DNA of 64,000 nucleotides from Brugia malayi (taxonomy: Eukaryota; Nematoda; Chromadorea; Rhabditida; Onchocercidae). Of the stretch, positions 1-47,452 are shown piece after piece. The notes under the pieces were generated by a model, which did not search any database, was not told the DNA's origin, and was given only the letters and a program-made list of their open reading frames with translations. The stretch is taken from contig NW_025062477.1 of assembly GCF_000002995.4 (NCBI RefSeq), forward strand, positions 13,870,696 to 13,934,695, given 5' to 3'. Positions within the stretch are counted from its first letter, which is position 1. Each line of letters starts with the position of its first letter. The translations under genes were made by a program, and so were the position numbers.

Positions 1-61
1 TCTATATCAATGCTTTAGGTTAAAGATGAAAAAACAAAAAAGTATGTTAGAGTATTTCTGA

Positions 62-33824
<33,763 letters not shown>

Positions 33825-34086
33825 TTTTGCTTTAGTTTATAGCAATTTAATTTATTCAAATATCAAAAATAAGCTTTCTGGCTAAAAAAGAAAAAAATAA
33901 ATTTTGCAATTTGAGAAAAAAAAAAAAAACAAAAATGAAATGAAACGTAATGTAACGAAACGAAAAATACAAATTTTCGAGAAAATTTTTAAAACAAAAT
34001 ATGAAAGATCAGTGGGATGAGCTAAAACAACTGCAGCGGATACGATGATTTACAATGAAAATAATAGTATATCATGTGTGTATGTA

Positions 34087-34119
<33 letters not shown>

Positions 34120-34120
34120 A

Positions 34121-34161
<41 letters not shown>

Positions 34162-34378
34162 ATGTGTGTGTGTATTTCATGAATTGTTGCTATCAGTGAT
34201 ATATTTTATCAACATTTTGAATTTTCTCTTGTTTTCTTTTTTTTTTCTTCCTCTTCTTTCTTTCTCATCTTTTCAATCATTCAGCCATTCTTTTCTTATT
34301 TATACATAAAATTTTGAAATGACGAATAGAAATTTTTAAATTAGTAAATTTCTTTCATTTAATAATTTTTCTTCATCA

Positions 34379-34425
<47 letters not shown>

Positions 34426-34456
34426 CATTAATAGCAACAACATTAATAATGGTAAC

Positions 34457-34511
<55 letters not shown>
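34379..34511. repeat. Facing (ATT)n and (AAT)n runs
   Basis: About 45 bp of ATT repeats followed, after a short spacer, by about 55 bp of AAT repeats. The two can pair to form a long hairpin. Confidence 0.85.
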
Positions 34512-34639
34512 GTGGTAGGTAATAAATGAGGAAAAGAGGAAGGGAAGGAATTAAAATACACAAACATGGAGAGATGGAAATAATCAAGCCATTTTTATCA
34601 TTATCAACAACAATAATAGTAATAATATGAATGAATGAA

Positions 34640-34965
34640 TGGATAAGTAATGAATCAAACAAATAAATCATAAATAAGTATAATAAGTAAATAGATAACT
34701 AAGTAAGTAAATAAATAAGTAAATAATTGAGTAAATAAATAAATAAGTAAATAAATGAGTAAGTAAATAAATAAGTAAATAAATAAATAAATAAGTAAAT
34801 AAATGAGTAAATAAATGAGTAAGTAAATAAATAAGTAAATAAATAAAAATAAATAAGTAAATAAATAACTACGTAAATAAATAAATAAGTAAATAAATAA
34901 ATAGGTAAATAAATGAGTAAACAAATAAGTAAACAATTGATTAAATAAATAAGTAAAGAAAGAAA
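34640..34965. repeat. AAATAAGT-type tandem repeat
   Basis: About 320 bp of 4-bp-based units (AAAT, AAGT, GAGT). The open frames in it are Tyr/Leu/Ile repeats imposed by the unit. Confidence 0.88.
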
Positions 34966-35349
34966 TAATAACAATAGCAGAAATAGAGAGAAGACAATCT
35001 TTTCTCGGATAAGAAGGATAGAATTCCGTTTATTACAGCCAAATGGAATTTTTGCTTTTGCAATTGCTTACTTATTACTTCGTTGGTATTCTTATATCTT
35101 TCCGGTTAAAAGTTCCTCTTTACACACATACTAACAGCTGTTACTTGTCGAGATTCTTCTAGCTAATAGTTTAGAAAGCCAAGCAAATAAATCTCTCTCT
35201 CTCTCTCTTTTAGTAAAGGGAGAGAGAGAGAAGAGGGAGGGAATGAATGAATGATAAAATAAGATAAAAAGTTAAAGTTAATTAAAGAAAAAAAGAAGTG
35301 AAGAAGGATAAAAAAGTTATCAAATAGTTTGATGATATATTATACACAC

Positions 35350-35388
<39 letters not shown>

Positions 35389-37642
35389 TACATACACATA
35401 CACACACACACACATACACACATACATTGATATATGTATGAAATATGCTAAATTTAAAGAAAAGAATAGCAAAAAAAGATTTCGGAAAGAACAAAAAAAA
35501 TTTATTTTCTTTTCTTCTCTCTCCCTCTCTCTCCCTGCCCGTCCGTCTGTCCCTCTCTCCTATTCCTCTTACAAGAATAATGAAAAATTGTGAGCAATAC
35601 TGATATACGAAAATATCATCGCCGTAATATCACTTTTTTTTTGTAAAAATAACTTCTATCCTCCTTTTCTCCTATTAATTTTTATTCGCCTTCTCCCTCT
35701 CCCACTCCTCTCTCTCTCTCTCTCTCTCTCCCTCTTTGTTTTTTCTTCTCTTTTTAAATTTTTCTTTTTTCAAAAATTAGAAACGATAATTCTTGTATTG
35801 TTAAATTGATAAAATATAATTTGGAGATGAGAAAAAAAAAATGTATAAATATATTTCTTTTTTTCATTATTCCTTCTTACTTAAAACTTTTCCTCCTCTT
35901 TTCTCTCTCTCCCTCTCTCTCCTTCTCTCTCTTTCTCTCTCCCTCTCTCTCTCTCTTTGCATATATGTATATAAATTTGTATATGTATGTTAAAAAAAAT
36001 TAAACATTTATTAAAAGTACTGCTATTCAACCAACAGTTGGTATATCATTTCATGCTAAATTCATTATCCTAAATAATTGCTAAAATTAAAATTAAACTA
36101 ACAGAAAGAAAATTTTTGTAAAAAAATTGTTACGGAGGAAATTTTTATTTTTAAAATGCTTAGAAAAAGTTTTTAACTTATCATTTTTAACTTATCATTT
36201 CATCGAAAATTTATGATAATCAAAAATTTCATCATTTTTAAAATGTTTATTAAAATTTTTTGATATATAATCTTTGATACATAATCTAAATTTCTGAAAT
36301 ATAATCTAAAGATATGTATACACAAGCTGTAATATATGATAGATAGTAACGAATTGATAAGACTGATTACAGTGATAAAATGGATATCACGTAAACATGG
36401 TCTATGTAATATGATAGAGTGGAAAAGATAAGATAACAATGATAAATAACATATTTGAAAGTATATAGCATGAATTTTTAATCTATAATTTAAAGATATA
36501 CATAAGATATGCATAAAAGATAGTGAATAAAGATAAAATAATCATAAATAATGACGTAGACTTACGTACGTGTATTCACCTACACGTGTAATTAATTATT
36601 TCATTCAACACACAATCAATTATCAATAATAATTAGTTTCCTTTTATTAAACATTTTGCTTTTTTATTATTTTGTTTTTTTTTTTTTCTTTGAAAATAAT
36701 TTTAAATGAATTAAAATATTTCTTGTTTTTCTTCTAAAATTTCTACAACTCATTCATTTTTTTCGAAATTAAAATTAATTAAAGTTTCCATCAAATTTTT
36801 CTTGGTTTTTTCGTTTTTTGTTGTTAAAAAAGTAATCTTTTTTTTTTCATTTTTTTTAAAGAATGATAAAGTATTAAGTTTTTGAATTTTTGGGAATAAA
36901 TTTTATTTTTATTTTTTTGTAAAATCATAGAAAATAATAAATTAATTTGCTATATTTTCAACATATATCAGTTACATTTTTCAATGAAACTATTTAACTT
37001 TTCTTCTTCCCTTCATTTCTTACTTAATTTATTTTCTGGCAGATTAATGAAATAAATAATTTATCAAATAGAGTAATTTCGTTTTCTTCAATTTGCTTAT
37101 TTTATAAATTTTTGCATAATCAATTAATAATATGAACGAATATTCTCGAAAAATAAAATTTAATTATTGAAAAATTAATAGAAATGAAATAAATTTGAAT
37201 AAAATATCACATCTATCATTGTTAATTGTCAACTATTTATCATTTCTATAATATCAGTATCAGTAAGGGAATAATCGGAACATTTTGTAAAATATTTTTG
37301 AAATAAAAAAATTATTTATAATACTAAATTCAACATAATACTAAAATACTAAAAAATTATTTATAATACTAAATTACAAATAATCCAACATATTTCTTTC
37401 ACAAATATCTTATCAATATATCCTATTGCAATTATCTTTCGAATAATTTTGAAAGTACAAATGAATATTTCTTCTTCTAATCTTATCAATTTTATCAGCT
37501 AAATCTTCTCTTCCTCGATTGTAAATCAATAATTTCCAGCAAAAAACAATTCACAAAACAACAAAAAAAAAAGAAAATCCAAATATTTTCGATAAAATTT
37601 TCTTTTCAAAACAAAAAAGTATAATGTAATGATATATTTTTG

Positions 37643-37675
<33 letters not shown>

Positions 37676-38532
37676 ATCGAAATATTATCATTTATTGGAA
37701 AAACAATAAAAAATAAAATGGAAGAATTATTTTGCCAAATTGTAAATTATAATCCAATCATTTATATTTTAAAAGAATTTTTCTTTTCAAAAACTAATTT
37801 TATTTTAATGGTTTAATCAATTATTTTCAAACTATGATGATAGGAGGATGATTTTGATGAAAAGACTTGAAAATTTAATATTTGCATTTTTAATATGAAT
37901 CGATAATACTAGTTAATGCTTTTTTTGTACTTAAAATAAGAATTCAAATAGCGCTTTGATCTATTTAATTAGGCTATCAGAATTTTGAAAAAAAAAAAAA
38001 CAAAAACAAAGAAAACTCTTCGCAGCTACTAGCTGGGCTAAATCATTTATTTTCATCCATGTTAAAATATTTTTTTTTTTTTATTTTTAATGGAATGTGA
38101 ATGAATTATGTTATGAATGTGAGCTGTTTGTTAACAATTTCTGTTTTCTAGTTAAAGTATACTTTTCCAAATGGATAATTTTACTACTCAAAAAAATCAT
38201 TTTTTTTTTTCAAACGAATCCACTTCCTAAGAAAAACGAATTATATGTTTATAGCAACATCATTACATGAAATTAATGTGAAAAGCAAAACTTGTTTTAT
38301 CAATTTATTTGGGCAATTAAAAAAAAGTAACTTTTCGAAATGCTAGAAAAATCGTTTAGCACAAATGATATGACAATGATAACTACAAAGTGAGTACGAA
38401 ATAATGTTATTACTATTACTATAAGCAACAAATGACAATAACAAGACTAAAGCAAAATGAAATCAATCTACTACGTTCAAAACTATTTACTAATATTAAA
38501 AAATTTTGAAAAGAAAGAAAAAAAATCATGGA

Positions 38533-40665
38533 TCATCGCAAAAAACAAGGAATGAAGATCAGAAGGCCAGCTTCACCACCACAAATTGCCAACTTTCCGG
38601 ATGGTTCACTAACAGCTAATCGATTTAGTGATTCCGTACGAAGATCTAAGCTAAACTGTGATATGGCAGTTTTACCAATCTAAAAAAAAAAAGAAAACTT
38701 GATTTGAAGAAGACAAAAAGATTAGTATTTCATTTAAATTAATATATTGAAGAAGTAACTAATTGTGCATTAAAATAAAAACAGAGTAACTTCGGTGATA
38801 TTCATGTAAAAAACTTCATTTATAACAGCAATTACAAAAATAAAATTTAAAAACTGGATCCTAAAGTTACATCAACGACTATAAAAAGAAAAAAATAAAA
38901 TACATTAAACAGCTCTTTCACAACCCTAACAAGTATGAAGTCACATGTTACTCTTCTTTTAGAGAATAAAACTAATTAACAGGTAAACTTCCTTAATTTC
39001 TATTACAATGATAACGAAGTGCTCGCAGCAATTGTTAAATATTTCGGTTCAAATTCTAGTTTTAATCACTCAGACAAATTCCCATAACTAAGATTTTATG
39101 AATTTACAAGAAGATCGCCTTTACTCTTATTAGATTTTACTAAATATGCAAAAATTAATATACTTTAATATCCTCAAAACAAAATTCGAGATGCGACTTT
39201 TCAGCACACAACTGTAAATTTGTCTGAGGTGGAGGAAATCTCGCTTCATTTTCACATTCGGCACTATCATCGGCATTGACATCATCATTTAAAGGTGGTA
39301 CAACGGCCTAATGAAGATAGCTGATCAAGATTAAGCAGTATCCTTAAGAAATGTTTTCGAAGACAAAAAAACTAATTTAAATCAACTACACTTAATAAAA
39401 TGATCAAATGTTCCACAAGTAAAAATTCAAAATTTCTTTCTCTGTGATGAAATATGTGGAACTTTTTATTAATCTTTATGAATTTATAAGAAACCATCAT
39501 CCATTTCTTCTCCATTCCAACATCGCACAAAAAATATTTTTATTTGGGATAGATTTAGATTTGATATCTGTCATCGAAAGAAAAAAAAAAATCCAGAAAA
39601 ACTTTCTCTTAAAACTATCGTAAAATATACCTTCGCCAATGGTACTTCTTCAGATTTCCTCACTAATGTGAGGACAACCCGGCATGCATTAAATACAAAA
39701 TCTTTTTCCGATCGAATAGCAGCTAAGCGGCCATTTAGAGAGACTTGAAGACGACCATCTGCTCCAGCTGATATTATTGCGCCTGTCTTTGGACAAATAC
39801 ACATATCCCAGAGTTGCACTTCATGCCTAAATTCAAGAAAAAAAGAAAGGAAATTTAAAACTAAATAGTAAATAATCGATTAGCAGAAATCTATCATTTT
39901 ATTTCACATGTGAAAAAAGTTTAAGTGGATTATTTAGAATTGAAATTTAGTTTGTTTTGATATCAAATTATAAATTATAATATTTGTTTCCAAATTTATT
40001 TTTTTTCAAAATTCATGAGCTCATTTACCACACGCATTTTACATTTAATAAATACAAACTTATTAGCCAGTGGAACGACGAAGAAATTCTCTTTTGATGA
40101 GCCTAGTACAATGTAACATGTACCGCAAGTTAGATGCATGCCACTAAGAGTAAAATCCTGCTGATAGCTAAATATACCATTGAAAAGTCCCTCTCGTGAA
40201 TAAACCTATAATTGGAATATTTAGAAAGAACCTTGTTAGATGATTTGAATTTTCGAATTGAAATAAAAAAATCACGAAAATATAAAATTTACATAAAATA
40301 TACCTGCATTCCAGCTGTTCTTTGTGCACCTTCTTCAATCACAAATGTTAGTGTGGTCAAATCATATATTCTAATTAATTTTTCTCGGAATGATACAGCT
40401 ACTAAAACGAAATGAATAATAAAAAAAGAAATCATTAATAAATAGAATAAAAAATTACTGAGAAAAATGAAATGTCGATTTTCAGCAATTCGAATTCAGA
40501 GAATTTTTTGACAAAACTTACATTGTCCCATTCCACAGAAAACAACACTCAAAGGAGGAGATAACCATTCAGTATCATATATGATTTTTGCTGATGTTGT
40601 ACTCTCATTCAAATCCCAAATTAATACATGACCTTTAATATTTTCATCAATTTTCCATTTACTAA

Positions 40666-40697
<32 letters not shown>

Positions 40698-41924
40698 TGA
40701 AAGAAGATTTTGTTAAGAAATATTCATCGGAAGGCTAATATTAATAATAACAAACAAAATGGATTTAGAAATATATTTCTCACACAGTTTTGATTCCCTT
40801 CAATTTCAGCATAATGCTGCTATCTTATTTATTCAAATTTTAAAAACTAAATCTTACTAAAACTAAGTCTTAAAAAAAAAAAAATTAAAAGTTTGCAAAA
40901 ATATAAAAACTGTATGATATGTACCTGATGCAGAAACAGATGCCAATTTATTAGAACCACCTTTTTCACTCCAAGCAATTGAAATGATTGGTATATTTTT
41001 ACAACAATCAGGACAACAAAGAATTAGATCAGGTTTAGAACAACGATATACCAATGGGTTATTATTATTGATTGAAGGAACTGGTATATCACTACGTATA
41101 CTAAAATTTTACAATTAAATATAAATTTTATAAGTACATATAATTATAAATTAATCCCTTGAAATTTGTTTAAGCTCCAAATATACTAGAAATAATGAAT
41201 AATCTGTGTAACTAGGAATCCTGAATTAAAATTATTGTATTACTTATAAAAGCAAGCTTACTGAGTGCGATCTATGTTTTCTTCTTACTGGTAACATTTC
41301 CTCATTCTCCTTGTCCCCAAAACTTTTACACTTAGCTTAAACAAAAATTCTGTATAACTCGAATAGAAACTGAACAAAGACTGGAACTGGAAATGAAACA
41401 GAATAGAATTAAAGTATCAAATTTCTCAAATTCCACCTTGCATATAAAAAATAACAGTGATGAAGCAAAATCACTAACCCGTAGAGCGAAATTGGACCAT
41501 TCATACCACCTACTGCAAGAATACCAACAAAATTTGACAATTTGCTATCGTGTTTAACAGAGTTTCGCAACGATGGGCACCAAGCTGTACAAAGTATTGT
41601 GCTGTGATTTACTTCCAAAAGAAACCAAAAAGAAGCAGAAATCCTGAAATGATAAAAACTGAATTTATTACAAAAGATATAATTTCGAGTTTATTTTTAT
41701 TAAATAAAAATATAATTATCAGACTATTATTACACAGTTATGTTTATCAACTTTTTATAGCAAATTACAGCAAGACAATTATACCTTTCCGATTTATTGT
41801 CATACAACCAAAACTGAACATAATCAGTGTTATTTTTCCGATCTTTTGAAATCAGATATTCTTCATCAGTAAACACCGTAACAGCCACACATTCACGACC
41901 TAAATTTTTCGAAGAGAAAAATGA

Positions 41925-41989
<65 letters not shown>

Positions 41990-42346
41990 CACAAAGATTG
42001 TTAGAAATAAAATCGGTATACATAATAAAAACATATTGCAAAAAAATTTTTTTATGACAATTCTATATCATACAGTATGTCATAAGCAATTATTTCATCT
42101 GATTTATACAGTTTACTTTATACTATTCATTTCCTTTATTCAATTCAGTTATTCAAATTAATTTTTTTTTTTGGTCCCAAAATGTTAGTGTTGCAAAACA
42201 AGAAATATCCTTAAGAAACGTTCACTGTCGGAATCAACTAACCATCTTCTAGTTTTCGTGGACAACTTTTAATCGTTGATATTGGTCCTCCACAGTATGC
42301 AATAGAACCAATTTCGTGTATATTATTTTCAGTTAACATAAAATGC
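38533..42346 (-). other. WD40-repeat region of the WD40 protein
   Basis: Exons from 42346 down to 38533 encode repeated blade-like strands: GSIAYCGGPISTI, VQFWLYDNKSER, TAWCPSLRNS with ILAVGGMNGPISLYG, SIAWSEKGGSNKLASVSASG with HVLIWDLN, LAVSFREKLIRIYDL, QLWDMCICPKTGAIISAG and LAVSEPSGKLAICGG. One acceptor choice (AAAG before GTCATG, exon end 40632) was fixed by reading frame; the acceptor 39 nt further upstream breaks the frame. Confidence 0.75.
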
Positions 42347-45300
42347 CTAAAATTATTTATTCGAAAATACATTTCTAAAGAAGACAGGGAGAAAACACTG
42401 CATGAGACATCTGATAACTCAAAAATAACGGAGTGAGAATAGATGGGATTGAAATTACGGAAGTGCCAATATTACCTGAATACTCAAATAACCAGCTTGC
42501 TTTCTTGAACCGAAAGAAATGCATGTTAAGATACGCTGAATACCAAACTACTTAATTATAAACTTTATTTTGCAAACCGCTTAAGGTATTTAACTTAAAA
42601 ATTAATTTAATTCAAAATTAGTCATTACTAACTTACGCTTTTTTCGTCTTGTAGTGCAAAGGTTTGGGCACAAAAACTGGCAACCTTTGCTTTTCTTCAG
42701 CTATCCGATGTTTCCGAACATTTTTCACACCGGAAGTTCGCCTTTCATTTGATGATGTTGACTGCCACTCATCACTATCGCCGGAAGGAAGCATTACAGG
42801 AATGGAGTACTTATTAAGCATTATATTTAAATCTTCACTGCAATTTAAAACAAAAAATGTAAAAATTTAAAACCTTACAAATTTTCTACTCAAAATATTA
42901 GAGTAAAATGAAAATATAGAAACCAGAAAGATAACATACCTAAAATCATGGGGTGCAATACGCTTGAAATTATTTGGATGATGTTCAAATTTGACAAGTA
43001 AATCGCAAAGAGATTCCTTTTCTCTCTGTGCTCTAAGCAACTCATTGGCTCGATCGATTGTTTCTTGGTATTGCATTAAATCAGAAGGTGTTGGAGCATT
43101 TGCTGAAGATTTTCAATAAATCATTATAAAAATGAATAGTCGATAAAGTTACATAATGGATAATGAGTAGATCGTTTCTCGATGATCTAGTTCCAAGAGA
43201 GAAAGATTCGACAATTAGACAAAATGCCATGACTTCAAAAAAAGTTTTGTGACAAAAAATCTTTTAAACTACCTTCAAGATTTGCACTTTTAAACTTGAA
43301 TCGCTTAACTCCATCAGTCATTCTCATACGTGAACTCTTCTCTGGCAAATATTCCTGTACTATTGATGCCATCTTTTGCTTATCGGATTTCCTATTCTAC
43401 AATTAATAAAAATAGAAAAAATCTAAACGCTCTTTTTAAATAGCAATAAAGTCTGTCAAAGAAGAATTTGATTTGAACAAAAACACTTATAAATGCTGAC
43501 AAACGATTTATGCCAACAATTCTGCAACTTTAATCCTCTTTTGAGAAATGAAGCTGAGTGGAAAGAATATTACTTTAATATTTAACAATATGCCTTAACT
43601 TCCACCATAAACAGATAAAATATGACAGAATCCAGCAAACAGGAGCTAATTCCAGTTGCAATCAACTAAAAGAATAAGTTAAAAAAAAAAAGCTTATAGA
43701 AATAATTTTTAATAAGTATACTTTTTTGAATTTCTTGGAAATATCCACATCCAATTCATCACTTTCTGAATTTTCAGAGTATGATTCATCGTCCGACCTG
43801 AAAATTACTAATGAAGATTACTCATAAAAATGGAAAACTTCCAATTTTGACAACCTTTGTCCTCTTCCTCCTATTTTCGGATTTGTACATTTGGCTAAAT
43901 GTTCACGACCATTTGCTACGATTGTTGCATAGCCGCATTTCCAACATTTCCAAGGTAACTGATCCTGTAAAACCACTAAAATTTACAAACCCGATCAATT
44001 TCTACCAGATTTTGTTACTTTTTTCCTCTTGAACACAGTGCATAAATTTAAACAACCAAGCGTCTTTGTTGTATATTAAGTTATTAAATCCCCTCACAGC
44101 CATATTTAAATATTTAAATCATTGAAAATTTCAGGAGATTTTATGTATTTAGAATTAGCTGATATGAATTACTAAAAAGTACCCTTTCTTGACCGCATCT
44201 TTCGAGATGATATGACAGCGCATAGAGATGCCCGTATTTTTGTGTACAATTCAATGTTTCGACATTCAAGCATGGCAAAACTTCCAATGCATTCATTGAA
44301 ACCCGTAAAATTTTTGCCTTTGTGACTTTATCAAGTGCTCGAAACACATCAGCCTTACCCTATCAGCAAAAAATATTACAATATTCAATAATGACAAAAG
44401 CTTTCAGATATATAATTAAAAACCTATTTTCCTATATTACCTAAAGTTTAAATTAAACTGACATAATTTTGCATAGGACATCAAGATCTGAAATCAGTCA
44501 TACTTAAAATAATCTCATCTTACACTTTGTTATGAAAGCAGACTAAAAAATTTACCATATATTTAAAATATTCTGGTAATTTCAGACATTTATCCACATG
44601 GCTAACGATATCTTCCATAGACTTCAAAGTTTTCGTACATTTTTCATTCAAACACTTTACCGTGCCATCAGCGCTTTCCGCAAATGCTCGTACAGCAAGT
44701 TGGTGCTTTTCCGTTTTTGACAGTACTGCCCAACTTGTTTTATGACCCTGCAAATGGCTGAATTCATTTAAATTCATTTAAAAAGTATTTTGAATTCAAC
44801 CTTTGCATGAAGCTCGTAACAATTCTAAATTTAATTTATACATCTTCCAACAAATTCATTGCGTTATTCCATCAAAAGCGCCGAAGATAAAAGTTCAAAT
44901 CTTAACAAAACTTGCATTTGATAAAATCTCCTTCCTTATAAACTACATTCTTACCGTATTGTTTCGATTAGGAGGAAATTGTTATAGTTTAAACATCGGT
45001 CTCTCTAATCAAAGAAAATTCTATTTTCAAGACCCCTCACTTGTTGGCTGACCTACTTCATTGCTTTTGTAGTTTTAATTATTCCTTTTGACTACACTCT
45101 ATTAAGTTGTTTCAAACTTATAAGCGAATGAATAAAAAAATGAACAATCACATAATTATAAAATGACTATTCGATTAAATATATAATTTTTATTTACTCG
45201 ATAAGCGGCATATTCAGCATATTTCTCCGGTGGGCGTCTTCGGGTTCGTTTCTGAAACCAGAATTATCGCTTTTGTTCAATTTCATTCAAAAGTTGAACT

Positions 45301-46045
45301 TGAATTTAAATTTACTATTTGTTACTTTTTTCGTTCTTATTTCTCTTCATATGTCCAAAATCATATTTATAAACTGTTTTTTCTTTGCTTTTTTAATAGC
45401 TAGTTTACAAGTGCTATTATAAAGACTTTTTTCTCTCTCTCTCTCTCCGAAATTTATTTCCATCGTCCGAAAAAGGATTTAAATCTACTGAGAGACCATG
45501 TCGATTTCAAAGATTACCTTGGGAGGTTTCGAGGGCCGAACGATAGCAACATTTTCTCCCTCATCAAATGACTGACTATCATCGGTTTCGTCACCATCTG
45601 AATGATCACTTTTATCATCTTTGGAATTGACCGTGATAACAGCAAGTTTCTGGAAAATGATAAATTAATGGTCCTGAATAAATCTGACGTTCTTTACAGG
45701 CAATCAAAAAATATTTGAAAAAAAAAAAAAAAAATGTAATGCAATATAGACTTTCGAGAAATTGTGAAAAAAGTACATAAAATTTCGTGATTTGGTCTAA
45801 TTCTCAAACTTCACGAAATAATACGGTAGAGAAATATAGAACGTTTTTTTTTCTCCAAAATATTTTCATAAATAAAGCGAGGAAAATTAATTCACTAGCA
45901 CAACCTGCTCTTTCCCTTGTTTCACATTTCTGTCACTTTTTCGAATAGTCGTTTTACCGGCTTTCGTTTCTCCAATGCTATCATTATTTCGCTTATTCGA
46001 ATTGCCGCTGTTATTCCTCTTTGAATTCCTTAGATTCCTTTTCAT
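38533..46045 (-). CDS. WD40 and zinc-finger protein, probable TFIIIC subunit GTF3C2-like
   Basis: Twenty exons read from the minus strand: 46045-45905, 45649-45518, 45251-45198, 44747-44556, 44359-44183, 43964-43855, 43797-43722, 43396-43273, 43102-42940, 42837-42637, 42346-42243, 41899-41785, 41643-41479, 41100-40925, 40632-40522, 40401-40304, 40205-40060, 39826-39631, 39307-39164, 38679-38533. All junctions are GT/AG, phases close, total 2772 nt (923 residues). The start is MKRNLRNSKRNN, the end GGEAGLLIFIPCFLR. The N-terminus is basic and acidic by turns, with KKRTRRRPPEKY like an AT-hook; three Cys-rich fingers follow, then WD40 blades (ILAVGGMNGPISLYG, LASVSASGHVLIWDL). Length and layout resemble GTF3C2, the TFIIIC part that helps load RNA polymerase III at tRNA genes. 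The family call is inference from architecture; another nuclear WD40 protein is possible. Confidence 0.75.
41926..41986. repeat. (AT)n microsatellite in an intron of the WD40 gene
   Basis: About 58 bp of pure AT just upstream (minus-strand sense) of the acceptor at 41900. A shorter AT tract lies at 40669-40696 in another intron of the same gene. Confidence 0.9.
43855..44747 (-). other. Zinc-finger-like segment of the WD40 protein
   Basis: Three exons (44556-44747, 44183-44359, 43855-43964) encode spaced Cys/His motifs: CLNEKCTKTLKSMEDIVSHV then DKC; CTQKYGHLYALSYHLERC; and CWKCGYATIVANGREHLAKC. Each has two Cys, then His and Cys about 12 residues on, the shape of C2HC fingers. They lie between the basic N-terminus and the WD40 part. 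Confidence 0.7.
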
Positions 46046-47452
46046 CCATAAAAAAAAAGGAAAATTAGTAAACTAAAACTAAAATCATAATTAAAATCCA
46101 TAGAGAAATGTAAGTTATGAAGAGAAACGTTTTAAAAAAACATCACAAAATTTAAATAGAAAAATTAGTACAGACACATGCATGCACGCATAGAGATCCA
46201 TACGAATGTATATGTTCTTTTGTTTTTTTGTTCATAACATTAATCTACCAACGTTTATACTAATAAATTGAAATGCATTTCTTTATCGGATAATTTAATT
46301 CCATTAGATACTTTCTCACAGTTACTCATAACAACTTAAAAAAAAAAAATAAAAAAATAAAGTAATACAATTAGCAAAAGAAACTGATTACAAGTAGCAC
46401 CAAATCTATGATAAAATTATAAGTTTAAATAATCATTCTACCATTGAAAAAATAAAATGAAAAATGTGTTTGTAATTTGACTTCGTCTAATTCAATAATA
46501 AGCTAAAAAAGCTCAGAAATTCAACTATATAAATGACTAATATTGGAAACTAAAAACATTACATTAGAAAAGATTTAAGAATAATACACCTCGTTGAAAC
46601 AGTTAAGAATAACACAACCCGGAACTCGGGAAACATTCAACAATAATGCACTCCGGAATTAGGGAAACATTTAAGAATAATGCACTCCGGAACTAGAGAA
46701 ACATTCAAGAATAATAGACCCCAGAACTAGGGAAACATTCGAGAATTATTTTTTTATTGTAATTTTTTACATTGGAAACATTCAAGAATAACACATCCAG
46801 AAATGAGGAAACATTCACGAATACCACACACCGGAATCGATCTTGCAGCAAATTTACCGTAACAGCAAAAGATTTCAGAACGACACACCCCGGAATCGAC
46901 CCTACTTCCATCTAACTAATAACGACTACAGTATGCCAGAAAGAGTTTTATGATATGAATTGTAGGAAACAACTTAATAGTGGATAGTAATGAAAATGTA
47001 TTTTTTTAATATCCTCTTCTTTTCTATTATTATTTACAGTTGTGGTTAATTTATTCAGTTCTATTATAACTAATTTTTTTTTTGAAGAATATATTATATG
47101 TGGAATAGTTTAAATAATTCTTATTATAGCTTTATAAATTTCTGGCAATACTCGAAGTAAGCGAAAAAATGTCAGTTTCAACAATGCCTTCGCAAAACTT
47201 TCGTCATGTAATGAAAGATAAGAAAAGGTATGGATTCATTAATTTTGTTTGATTAAATTGAAAATTAAATTACATTTTTTATAATGACGACTGTTAAGAT
47301 TAATATTTAAATAAGTATTATTTATGATATCCGTGGATTCTGTTTGGGTTATATAGGACATATGGCTCTGTAATAATGGTAGGATGAATTGGGTCAACGA
47401 AGGACGTGTCACTCAACCCAATGAGTTGCTCCATTTCGATGATACTACAAAA
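46046..47452. promoter_or_regulatory. Divergent intergenic region between the WD40 and lipocalin genes
   Basis: 1.4 kb between two start codons facing away from each other. It should hold both promoters. The main structure is the 34-bp minisatellite at 46577-46905. No TATA box stands out. Confidence 0.6.
46577..46905. repeat. 34-bp minisatellite in the divergent promoter region
   Basis: Units of the form AAGAATAATGCACTCCGGAA followed by CTAGGGAAACATTC. Four full 34-bp copies lie between about 46605 and 46740, with partial and diverged copies on both sides. Several units carry a CCGGAA core, the binding word of ETS factors. Confidence 0.85.

Larger units (their letters stand above)
33825..38532. 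other. Spacer upstream of tropomyosin exon 1
   Basis: 4.7 kb between the WD40 gene (downstream end) and the tropomyosin start, both on the minus strand. Rich in simple repeats: TGTATG at 34078-34170, facing ATT and AAT runs at 34379-34511, AAATAAGT at 34640-34965, CACATA at 35343-35427, and CT tracts near 35.5, 35.7 and 35.9 kb. It should hold the promoter of the long tropomyosin isoforms, but I cannot point to one. No coding sequence recognised. Confidence 0.75.

Noticed and set aside
34336..34974. Leu/Ile/Tyr-rich ORFs upstream of tropomyosin
   Set aside because: Produced by triplet and 4-bp repeats; no real protein features.
40633..40671. Upstream extension of the WD40 exon to the acceptor at 40672
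   Set aside because: It puts the join with the previous exon out of frame; the acceptor at 40633 gives the continuous blade ASVSASGHVLIWDL.
47169..47227. ATG and short ORF (MSVSTMPSQNFRHV) with a GTATGG donor, upstream of the lipocalin
   Set aside because: No next exon fits its phase, and the signal-peptide start at 47453 joins the rest of the gene in frame. It could be an upstream leader exon, but nothing supports that.
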